Part shown: positions 27,258 through 33,205 of the stretch, piece by piece | Layout of the letters: every line of letters starts with the position of its first letter | How positions within the stretch are numbered: the first letter of the stretch is position 1 | NCBI GenBank assembly: GCA_947566705.1 | Contig: CANOLA010000025.1 | Location: 1 to 37,203 of the forward strand | DNA length: 37,203 bases | Source of the DNA: an uncultured Lachnospiraceae bacterium | GTDB taxonomy: Bacteria; Bacillota; Clostridia; Lachnospirales; Lachnospiraceae | Direction of reading: 5' to 3' | Made by a program: the position numbers and the translations under genes | Notes under the pieces: generated by a model | The model's database searches: none | Told to the model about the DNA's origin: nothing | Seen by the model: only the letters and a program-made list of their open reading frames with translations

Positions 27258-27530
27258 CTAAAAATTTGAGGCATTCGTGATACCCCCTTCTTGTGAAAAC
27301 TCCATGATTAAATGCGCGTTATTTCGGATAATCTTTTTCAGGTATTCCATTTCTGCATCTGTATATGCATAGATTTCTTCCCATTTATATTCCGGCAGCC
27401 AGCATACGGCATGGCGAAAACACACATTTTCATCCGGTGTTTCAATATATACCTTTACTCTGCCATCCATTTTCATTTCGGAATGTGTAATCTCTGTATC
27501 ATCATTCAGCGTCATATATGGATACATCAT
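27258..27530 (-). CDS. Small hypothetical protein, partner of a decayed DUF4160 gene
   Basis: 90 residues from the ATG at 27530, which has AGGGAG ten bases upstream; the frame opens at 27554 but without a ribosome site. The sequence (YPYMTLNDDTEITHSEM ... HAVCWLPEYKWEEIYAYTD ... NNAHLIMEFSQEGG) is a soluble alpha/beta protein with no catalytic motif that I recognise. I have an impression that such proteins precede DUF4160 genes in Clostridia, and remnants of one follow immediately. It has its own promoter-like sequence upstream. It may be the surviving half of a toxin-antitoxin-like or mobile two-gene module inserted in the operon. Confidence 0.65.
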   Translation of the reverse strand: MMYPYMTLNDDTEITHSEMKMDGRVKVYIETPDENVCFRHAVCWLPEYKWEEIYAYTDAEMEYLKKIIRNNAHLIMEFSQEGGITNASNF

Positions 27531-27579
27531 AAAGCCAACTCTCCCTTTTTGCATTAGATATTTGTTTCATTCTATTTAT

Positions 27580-27607
27580 AGTATAACCGATTTCTTTTTT
27601 ATTACAA
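27580..27607 (-). promoter_or_regulatory. Promoter-like sequence upstream of the small hypothetical gene
   Basis: Minus strand TTGTAA (27602-27607), 16-base spacer, TATACT (27580-27585). It lies in the gap after the aminotransferase gene and would drive only the small module or boost the downstream operon. Confidence 0.4.
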
Positions 27608-27629
27608 CTTGTTTTTCGGTTTTTTGGCA

Positions 27630-28967
27630 TTATTTCCCATGAAAGCAGGCAGCTATAATATCAATCACTTTATCCTGTTCTTCCTCCGTCATTTTTATAT
27701 CACTCGGCAAACATAGCCCACGGTAAAAAATATCCGCACTGATATCGGCAGGCTCCATTTTTTTCATATAAAAATATTCATTACAGTTCCTGCACCCTCC
27801 CACAGTCACAAACATGTGATTCCGGTACAGCGGCTGCAGGTGCATCGGCTTCCAGATTGGACGGCTTTCTATATTAAAAGCTGCAAGTGCGTCATATATT
27901 TCCATCGGACAGGTGCGCCCATGACTGTGGCGGTAGAGGTATTCTTTATCGGCACACAGTGTTTCGCACATGTAATTTTCATCTATGATTATACTGGAAA
28001 GCCAGAAATTTGGTTCACTGTTTTTTCCGTCATACGGATTCATCTGGATTCCATAGTCTTTCAGCGCATTTTCATAACGCATGTATATTTTCTTTTTTGC
28101 CTTTATATGTTCATCCAGATGCTCCCACTGTCCCCTGACAACGCCGGCAATGACATTGCTCATCCGGTAATTGTACCCTGTTTCTTCATGCTGGTACCAC
28201 GGGGCAGATTCACGGCTCTGGGTGGACCATTTTCTCGCCTTTTCGGCGCTGTATCTGTCGTTTACGAGAAGCATTCCGCCGGAACTTCCGGTAATAATTT
28301 TATTGCCGTTAAAGCTGATGACACCATAATCCCCGATGCTTCCGGTCTGTCTGCCTTTATATAATGCACCAAGGGATTCTGCTGCGTCCTCGATTAAAAG
28401 CGCGCCGTGCCTGTCACAGATTTTTCTGATTTCGTCTGCCTGCGCGGGAACGCCGTACAGGTGGACCAGAATAACAAGCTTCACGTCCGGATAACTTTCA
28501 AATGCAAGTTCGAGCGCCTGCGGGTCCATGTTCCAGTCTTCTGGTGATGAATCAATAAATACCGGCTCACCGCCTTCGTAAACCACGGGATTAACAGTTG
28601 CGGCAAAGGTAAGGCTGGAACAGAATACCCGCTTCCCATAAAGACTTCCGCCTTTTCCCAGTCCCTGCGGTGTGGATGTTCCGGTACTGCTTCCGTAAAG
28701 GCGTTCCGCTGCAAGTTTTACTGCAAGATGAAGCGCTGCCGTTCCGCAGGAAACAGCAACTGCATGTTTAACGCCAGTATATGCTGCAGCTGTCTGCTCC
28801 AGTTTTTCAATATTTTCCCCGACCGTGGACATCCAGTTTGTTTCATACGCTTCTTTTATATAGTCCATCTCTTCCCCGTGCATGGTGGGGGAGGAAAGCC
28901 AGAGCCTGTCCGCTGACGGTTGTATGCCATGAAACCTTTTGTCTTCCCTGAAACTGTATCCAGTCAT
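27630..28967 (-). CDS. DegT/DnrJ/EryC1 aminotransferase, PglE-like
   Basis: 445 residues from the ATG at 28967. The frame stays open to 29132, but that extension runs through a terminator hairpin and is not family sequence, so the later start is chosen; its GCAGGA ribosome site is weak and distant. Family motifs are WLSSPTMHGEEMDYIKEAYE, NWMSTVGENIEKLE, CGTAALHLA, FCSSLTFAATVNPVVYEGGE, the aspartate in LIEDAAESLGALYKG and the PLP lysine in ISFNGNKIITGSSGGML. The layout resembles PglE-type UDP-4-keto-6-deoxy-HexNAc aminotransferases. About 20 residues (GSSTGTSTPQGLGKGG) form a low-complexity insertion. It is the first enzyme gene of the polysaccharide operon. Confidence 0.9.
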   Translation of the reverse strand: MTGYSFREDKRFHGIQPSADRLWLSSPTMHGEEMDYIKEAYETNWMSTVGENIEKLEQTAAAYTGVKHAVAVSCGTAALHLAVKLAAERLYGSSTGTSTPQGLGKGGSLYGKRVFCSSLTFAATVNPVVYEGGEPVFIDSSPEDWNMDPQALELAFESYPDVKLVILVHLYGVPAQADEIRKICDRHGALLIEDAAESLGALYKGRQTGSIGDYGVISFNGNKIITGSSGGMLLVNDRYSAEKARKWSTQSRESAPWYQHEETGYNYRMSNVIAGVVRGQWEHLDEHIKAKKKIYMRYENALKDYGIQMNPYDGKNSEPNFWLSSIIIDENYMCETLCADKEYLYRHSHGRTCPMEIYDALAAFNIESRPIWKPMHLQPLYRNHMFVTVGGCRNCNEYFYMKKMEPADISADIFYRGLCLPSDIKMTEEEQDKVIDIIAACFHGK

Positions 28968-29056
28968 TATTTTAACGTTTTCCTGCTTTCTTTCATATAA
29001 TGCCTTTTTAAAAATATTTTCTAATGCGGGTTCTGTTTGCACAGCCCATTTCACAC

Positions 29057-29109
29057 AAAAAAGGGCAGGCTTCGCCACCCGCGCCTTTACACGCGGTTTT
29101 TGCCTGTCC
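29057..29109 (-). terminator. Leader terminator after the NusG paralogues
   Basis: On the minus strand an outer stem GGACAGGC/GCCTGCCC (29102-29109 with 29063-29070; one mismatch) encloses an inner stem CCGCG/CGCGG, and TTTTTT follows (29057-29062). It lies between the second NusG paralogue and the first polysaccharide gene, which is the position of an attenuator that a LoaP/UpxY-type protein would overcome. A small CGCT/AGCG hairpin precedes it. Confidence 0.8.
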
Positions 29110-29164
29110 TTATGTCCGCCGTCTTCCTGCACTGCGCTCTAAGCGTCAACTGCATTCTGAAGGT

Positions 29165-29674
29165 TTAATTTTCTATTCTCTTAACAACGCCAAGCCCCAG
29201 CTGGACCTCCACAAGATGCCCCAGAAGCGGAACCTCAATTGTCACCAGTCTGTGGTGCCTGTCGAGCCGTTTTACTTTTCCTTCGTATCCCTGCATGGCA
29301 CCGTCTATGACAACCAGCCGCTCACCCTCAAGATATCCTTCCGAATATCCCGCAATATGGTTTTCCCCGCCGAGCTGTCTTAAAAATTCTTCTTCCTCAG
29401 GCCAGACGGGAACTACATCCTCTCCGGTCTTTAAAACCTTTGTCATGGCTTTTATCTCATGCAGCCGGATACGGAAATCATCAATATCTTTTGTGTCAAT
29501 AAATACATAACCAGGAAAAAGCAGATAACGTTTCAGTTTCCATTCACCCCGGAAACGGCATTTTTTCTCGCCGTACATGGTGAACACTTCCTCGTTTTCC
29601 TGCATAATCCTGCCACGGCACTGCCTGACAATATCTGTTTCCTGTCCGGTTTTCACCTGCAGAACATACCACAT
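29165..29674 (-). CDS. NusG-paralogue antiterminator (LoaP/UpxY-like), second copy
   Basis: A 169-residue protein with a GGAAAGGA ribosome site. The NGN domain begins MWYVLQVKTGQETDIVRQCR and has the hallmark KRYLLFPGYVFIDTKD. The C-terminal KOW domain contains RLVVIDGAMQGYEGKVKRLD. Housekeeping NusG is similar in size, but location at the head of a polysaccharide operon, next to a second paralogue, marks a specialised NusG. LoaP in Firmicutes and UpxY in Bacteroides bind RNA polymerase at a leader sequence and let it pass terminators in long biosynthetic operons. The gene lies 20 bases after the first paralogue and directly before a terminator. Confidence 0.9.
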   Translation of the reverse strand: MWYVLQVKTGQETDIVRQCRGRIMQENEEVFTMYGEKKCRFRGEWKLKRYLLFPGYVFIDTKDIDDFRIRLHEIKAMTKVLKTGEDVVPVWPEEEEFLRQLGGENHIAGYSEGYLEGERLVVIDGAMQGYEGKVKRLDRHHRLVTIEVPLLGHLVEVQLGLGVVKRIEN

Positions 29675-29694
29675 GCTATTCCTTTCCCAGATGC

Positions 29695-30189
29695 CTAAAA
29701 CCGGATTCCCAGACGCAGGGTTTCTCTTCTGCCGGAAAAATTCATATCTATTTCTGCAAATCTGTTGTGCAGATTCACTTTTTTTACCCTCTCAGACACC
29801 TTTGCAAGCGGTCCGGACAAGTATGTGACTTTTTTGTCTTCTCCGATACTGACATCCGAAAGACCTACTGTACCGCTGCTGTCTGTAATAAGCTCCAAAA
29901 GTGCAGCTTCATCCGAATCCATCACACTGACCTTCCGGCTGTCTGAAAACAGCAGGCTTTTGGAGGTCTCCTCCAGCTTTTTGTATATCATTTCCGGTTC
30001 ATCTGTCTCAATGAATACATAACCTGGGAGAAACCTTTCATTTACGGTGTGCCAGACTCCGCCGTTTTTGTACAGGCGGTTTCTTGTCAGGGAAAAACAC
30101 CTTGCAGGAATATTTCCCTGCAGGAGATGTGATACGAATGCTTTTGTTTTCTGCTCGTTTTTGTCACCTGCGTAAATCACACACCACAT
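29695..30189 (-). CDS. NusG-paralogue antiterminator (LoaP/UpxY-like), first copy
   Basis: A 164-residue protein with CAGGAG six bases before the ATG. The NGN domain starts MWCVIYAGDKNEQKTKAFVS and has ERFLPGYVFIETDEPEMIYK. The C-terminal part VTYLSGPLAKVSERVKKVNL followed by HNRFAEIDMNF is a KOW-like domain. It is only distantly similar to the second paralogue, so the pair is not a recent duplication and may have distinct roles, for example antitermination and its modulation. Its start codon is only about 16 bases downstream of the left recombination site, so it is the first gene read from the invertible promoter. Confidence 0.88.
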   Translation of the reverse strand: MWCVIYAGDKNEQKTKAFVSHLLQGNIPARCFSLTRNRLYKNGGVWHTVNERFLPGYVFIETDEPEMIYKKLEETSKSLLFSDSRKVSVMDSDEAALLELITDSSGTVGLSDVSIGEDKKVTYLSGPLAKVSERVKKVNLHNRFAEIDMNFSGRRETLRLGIRF

Positions 30190-30205
30190 AGAAAACTCCT
30201 GCGCT

Positions 30206-30241
30206 CAGGTGGGGATTAATTCTTGAATTTATCCCCATCTG
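30206..30241. repeat. Left recombination site of the putative invertible promoter
   Basis: A 36-bp dyad: half-sites CAGGTGGGGATTAATTC and GAATTTATCCCCATCTG around a central TT (30223-30224). The halves are reverse complements apart from two positions. A dyad with a two-base non-palindromic centre is what small serine recombinases use (2-bp staggered cut). It matches the right site in inverted orientation. In RNA the same sequence would fold into a long hairpin in the leader of the first NusG gene. Confidence 0.75.
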
Positions 30242-30331
30242 CAATGAAATCACTGTATATCACAGTTTTATGCAAATTTTACAAAAAATAACCCGGAACC
30301 AGATAGTAACCTTTTGATTCCGTCCTAAAAC

Positions 30332-30360
30332 AAAATAACATATGGAGATATTTTTTGCAA
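30332..30360 (-). promoter_or_regulatory. Candidate leftward promoter inside the invertible segment
   Basis: Minus strand TTGCAA (30355-30360), 17-base spacer, TATTTT (30332-30337). In the orientation present it points to the NusG genes (ON). Another -10-like TACTAT lies further left with a poor -35. The segment is AT-rich and carries no gene. Confidence 0.45.
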
Positions 30361-30367
30361 TACCGTG

Positions 30368-30400
30368 TGGGGATTTTTTCAAGAATTTATCCTCACCTGA
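30368..30400. repeat. Right recombination site of the putative invertible promoter
   Basis: The reverse complement of this 33-bp stretch matches 30205-30237 at 28 of 33 positions, including TCAGGTG, AATTCTTGA and ATCCCCA. The central dinucleotide is AA (30381-30382) on the plus strand, that is TT in opposite polarity to the left site, which predicts inversion and not deletion. The recombinase stop codon (30393-30395) lies in the outer half-site, outside the crossover point, so inversion would not alter the protein. Its own dyad symmetry is weaker than in the left site. Confidence 0.75.
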
Positions 30401-31325
30401 TCCATTTCATGGCAGCACATCCTGCGCCTGAATCCATTTGCCAAAGCGTACTGCTGTCTTCTTTTTCATGTAAAACTGTTTCATTCCTTATTTTATCCCC
30501 GTTTTCATGGCTGCGTCCGCCAGTGGTAACGTTTACCTTCACGGCTCTGTCCTTCTTTGGCACAGTTTCTCCTGTACGGCAGTCCATGCCGCCCTCCGTT
30601 TCCCCCAAGTTTTCTGTCTGAACAGACGGTGCGTATACTGTTTGCTCTTTCGTTTTCTCCAGCCATTTTTTAAATGTTTTCCGGTCCACGCCAAGCTGTC
30701 CTGCTGCGCTTCTCTGTGAAATTTTTCCTTCTATATATTCTTTTTTTATTATTTCAAAATTTTCCGGAACTGCCATTTCCTTTCTGCCGGGGCGCACTCC
30801 CCGTTCGCGCCTTGCAACGAGAAGCCCCTCCTGCAGTCGCTGGTAAATGGACTGCCGGTCAAAATCCGCAATCATGGAAAATATGGCAAAAATAATATCT
30901 GAAAGCGCCTGCCCCAGGGGACCGAGTTCTTTTCCCGCATTTAAAACAGGCGTATCAATTACCACAATACTGACATGTTTTTCCTGTGTGATAATGCGCC
31001 ACTGCTCCTTGACCTCTTTCGTGTTCCTGCCCAGCCGGTCAATATTTTTTATGACAAGAAGGTCATTTTCTTTCAGGTTTTCCAGCAGCTTCCGGTAACC
31101 CGGACGGTCAAAATCTTTTCCTGACTGTTTGTCAAAAAACATATTGGTTTCCTTTACTCCGAGCTCTTTCATGGCGTCCGTCTGCCTGTCGTGCTTCTGT
31201 GCCGCCGTGCTCACCCTGAGATAGCCGTACACGGTCCCCCTGCATTCTGCAATCATCTCTGCACTGTTTGCAAAAATCCCTGAAATATCCGTAAATTCTT
31301 CCATTCCTATCATCTTTTGTACCAT
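30393..31325 (-). CDS. Small serine recombinase (resolvase/invertase), probable promoter invertase
   Basis: 310 residues from the first ATG at 31325; ribosome sites are weak, and later ATGs (codons 5 and 8) are possible starts. The resolvase domain is complete: YGYLRVSTAAQKHDRQTD with catalytic Ser39, the conserved DRLGRN at about 96-101, and the long E-helix region (SDIIFAIFSMIADFDRQSIY). A DNA-binding helix-turn-helix lies at about 201-223 (KISQRSAAGQLGVDRKTFKK). About 85 extra hydrophilic residues follow, longer than usual for Hin/Pin-type enzymes. The gene ends inside the right recombination site and is separated by only about 200 bases from the NusG gene. This is the layout of a dedicated invertase. 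It is preceded by a terminator and three dyads. Confidence 0.9.
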   Translation of the reverse strand: MVQKMIGMEEFTDISGIFANSAEMIAECRGTVYGYLRVSTAAQKHDRQTDAMKELGVKETNMFFDKQSGKDFDRPGYRKLLENLKENDLLVIKNIDRLGRNTKEVKEQWRIITQEKHVSIVVIDTPVLNAGKELGPLGQALSDIIFAIFSMIADFDRQSIYQRLQEGLLVARRERGVRPGRKEMAVPENFEIIKKEYIEGKISQRSAAGQLGVDRKTFKKWLEKTKEQTVYAPSVQTENLGETEGGMDCRTGETVPKKDRAVKVNVTTGGRSHENGDKIRNETVLHEKEDSSTLWQMDSGAGCAAMKWIR

Positions 31326-31391
31326 GCCGCACGCTCTGCCTGCAGCTTTTTCCTTTCCTTAATTTGCTCTTCTCAATTTTAAGTCTTTTAC

Positions 31392-31435
31392 AAAGCGCTT
31401 TCCACAAAAGGAAATGGAAAAATTTTGTACAAAAT
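31392..31435. promoter_or_regulatory. Cluster of palindromes upstream of the recombinase gene
   Basis: Three perfect or near-perfect dyads in 44 bases: AAAGCGCTTT (31392-31401), TTTCC/GGAAA (31399-31414) and ATTTTGTACAAAAT (31422-31435). They precede the recombinase start by 70-110 bases and may be operators or accessory recombinase sites. No clear -35/-10 pair is seen. Confidence 0.4.
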
Positions 31436-31455
31436 CTTTCCTAGAATAGGGAATA

Positions 31456-31496
31456 AAAAAGGAATGTCAGCCGATACGGCATGAACATTCCTTTTT
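31456..31496. terminator. Strong bidirectional terminator downstream of the HAD gene
   Basis: Perfect 12-bp arms AAAAAGGAATGT (31456-31467) and ACATTCCTTTTT (31485-31496), with an inner hairpin GCCG-ATA-CGGC in the loop. It has a T-run on both strands. It closes the DUF1538-HAD operon and insulates the recombinase gene. Confidence 0.9.
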
Positions 31497-31538
31497 CTAT
31501 ATAAATAATCTGAGTATTTTATGATATACCTGCTGATA

Positions 31539-32222
31539 TCAGGAATTTAGTTTCTGTATTATTTCGCGGATATCCAGAAGCTTTTCCCGGCAGGCATATA
31601 TCACCGGAACAAGCTCATACTCCAGTGGCGTCTGGTCCGGAATATAGACAACCGGGCACCCCGCCGCTGCTGCACTTTTGGCACCGTTTGGTGAGTCCTC
31701 AACAGCAAGGCATTCCTTCGGCGCAAAGCCAGTCTGCTCACAGGCATACCGGTAAATATCAGGCGCAGGCTTGCCGTATTCCACCATATCCGCACAGATA
31801 ATTTTATCAAGATAATCATACAAACCGATTTGTTTTAAGTAACGTCCGGCACGCTGCCTGTCCGTTGCCGTTGCAAGTGCTGTTACAATACCCTGGCTGC
31901 GCAGAAACGTAAGAAGCTCTACCACCCCCGGTTTCAGGTTAATTCCATTTTTTTCAAGACATTCTTCCATCAGCTGTTTGCGGTATGCACGGATGCCCTC
32001 ATAATCACAGTCTTCCCCGAACATTTCCCTGAAACGTTTTTTTGCATACGGTCTTCCAAGGGAACGCAGGGAAAGCGCCTGCTCATCCGTCATATGGTAT
32101 CCGGCTTTTTTTGCGGCAAGCGGCCAGCATTTCCGGTAATATTTTTCTGTGTCAATCAGCGTTCCGTCCAAGTCGAAAATCACTGCTTTTACATGGAATC
32201 CATGTTTAGAAATTTGTCCCAT
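31539..32222 (-). CDS. HAD-superfamily phosphatase/phosphomutase (beta-PGM-like subfamily)
   Basis: A 227-residue soluble enzyme. All four HAD motifs are visible: I FDLDGTLIDTEKYY (nucleophile and acid Asp), II ALATATD, III EYGKPAPDIY (Lys) and IV LAVEDSPNGAKSAAAAGCP. The helical cap at residues about 25-85 is of the C1 type, as in beta-phosphoglucomutase and sugar phosphatases. The physiological substrate cannot be told. The start overlaps the end of the preceding gene by 34 bases; the first ATG has a GGGGAAAAAGAG ribosome-like site. It is the last gene before a strong terminator. Confidence 0.9.
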   Translation of the reverse strand: MGQISKHGFHVKAVIFDLDGTLIDTEKYYRKCWPLAAKKAGYHMTDEQALSLRSLGRPYAKKRFREMFGEDCDYEGIRAYRKQLMEECLEKNGINLKPGVVELLTFLRSQGIVTALATATDRQRAGRYLKQIGLYDYLDKIICADMVEYGKPAPDIYRYACEQTGFAPKECLAVEDSPNGAKSAAAAGCPVVYIPDQTPLEYELVPVIYACREKLLDIREIIQKLNS

Positions 32223-32656
32223 GACTCTTTTTCCCCGCTTCCTGTTATCTTTATCTCGTAGGTTTCCCCTTCGTCTGTATCCACAATTAAAGTGTATAAA
32301 GCTGTTTCATTATTTTCCTTTTCCAGGGAATACACGCATCCTTCCAGAAATAGCGGCCAGACTTCCATATATTTTTCACTGGCAATCAGTTCGTCAGGGC
32401 GCTCTCCTTTTGGATTTCCGTCTGCATCATATATTTTCACGCCCTCATGAACCATGGAAACGATATCCGCATTCTGAATGGCAAGCATCAGCCCGTTGGT
32501 CCGCATTGTCCGGATATCACGGTTACAGCTGTTTTCCGGCAGAATTTTTACATTGTCCAGCCAGATATGAAAATATCCGTTTCCCGGTTCGATATCTTTT
32601 ATATATGTTTCGTGAAAATCAAAGTTTTCAAATTCGTTTTCAGTTGTGTATTTCAT
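32189..32656 (-). CDS. Hypothetical protein, 155 residues
   Basis: Start chosen at the second ATG of an ATGATG pair (32656), six bases after AAGGAG; the frame opens at 32680 within the remnant of the previous gene. The protein is soluble and acidic, with alternating strand-like stretches (NGYFHIWLDNVKIL, TALYTLIVDTDEGETYEIKI), suggesting a small beta-rich fold. I do not recognise the family. It lies between the P-II-like pseudogene and the HAD gene and overlaps the latter, so it is co-transcribed and perhaps coupled to it. Confidence 0.7.
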   Translation of the reverse strand: MKYTTENEFENFDFHETYIKDIEPGNGYFHIWLDNVKILPENSCNRDIRTMRTNGLMLAIQNADIVSMVHEGVKIYDADGNPKGERPDELIASEKYMEVWPLFLEGCVYSLEKENNETALYTLIVDTDEGETYEIKITGSGEKESWDKFLNMDSM

Positions 32657-32672
32657 CATCTGCTCCTTTTTT

Positions 32673-33205
32673 CTATCCATTCAGCCCGGTAATTCCGTCT
32701 ACGGGAAGCGATAAAACAATTCCGTTTGCCTCACTCTGCATTCCGAATTTTTTCCCGACTGTCTGCATGATGGACAGTTTATTTTCTTTTTTTGCAATAA
32801 TAAGAACGATTTCCCGCTCAGGCTGTATTCACTTTCCATCATTTCCACCTCATCCCTTTCCAAAACCATTCTGCCATTTTCCGGCTGCAGGGTTTCAATC
32901 AGTTTTATCATATGGGAACTGCATCCGGACATTGCAATGGTAAATGCAATTCCGCTGTCCGGCATTCCCAGATGCAGTTTTCTGTAAAGCTTTACGAGCA
33001 TTTCATCTGCAAACATTTTTGGCATCATGCTCATTAAAATGATTTTTTCTCCTCCGTCCAGCCCGAGCATATTCATAATCTCACTGGATGCCGTTCCCTG
33101 CGCACGCAAATGGTACTGTACCGGAACGTTTCCTTCTTTGAACAATTGAACTGCCTTGTTTTCCAGCTTTGGCGCCGCAATGAGAAACAACATGCGAAAA
33201 ACCAT
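32673..33205 (-). pseudogene. P-II-like regulator broken by an internal deletion
   Basis: The first P-II-like domain is intact from the ATG at 33205 (LFLIAAPKLENKAVQLFKEG; QGTASSEIMNMLGLDGGEK; SGIAFTIAMSG). At EMMESEYSL the frame leaves the family. In the next frame the sequence PEREIVLIIAKKENKLSIMQ and GIVLSLPVDGITGLNG runs to a TAG at 32673; this is the end of the second P-II domain. The first half of the second domain, with its T-loop, is missing. Family-like text before and after would share TACAGCCTGA at the junction (near 32817-32830), so a microhomology deletion is likely. The frame as it stands gives a 168-residue protein ending at 32699. Such proteins accompany DUF1538 genes. Confidence 0.75.

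Noticed and set aside
27816-28364. A 182-codon plus-strand open frame.
   Set aside because: It is a mirror of the PglE-like aminotransferase, which has clear family motifs.
32149-32943. A 264-codon plus-strand open frame.
   Set aside because: It is antisense to the HAD, hypothetical and P-II genes, has a low-complexity Phe/Ser/Pro-rich composition and no ribosome site.
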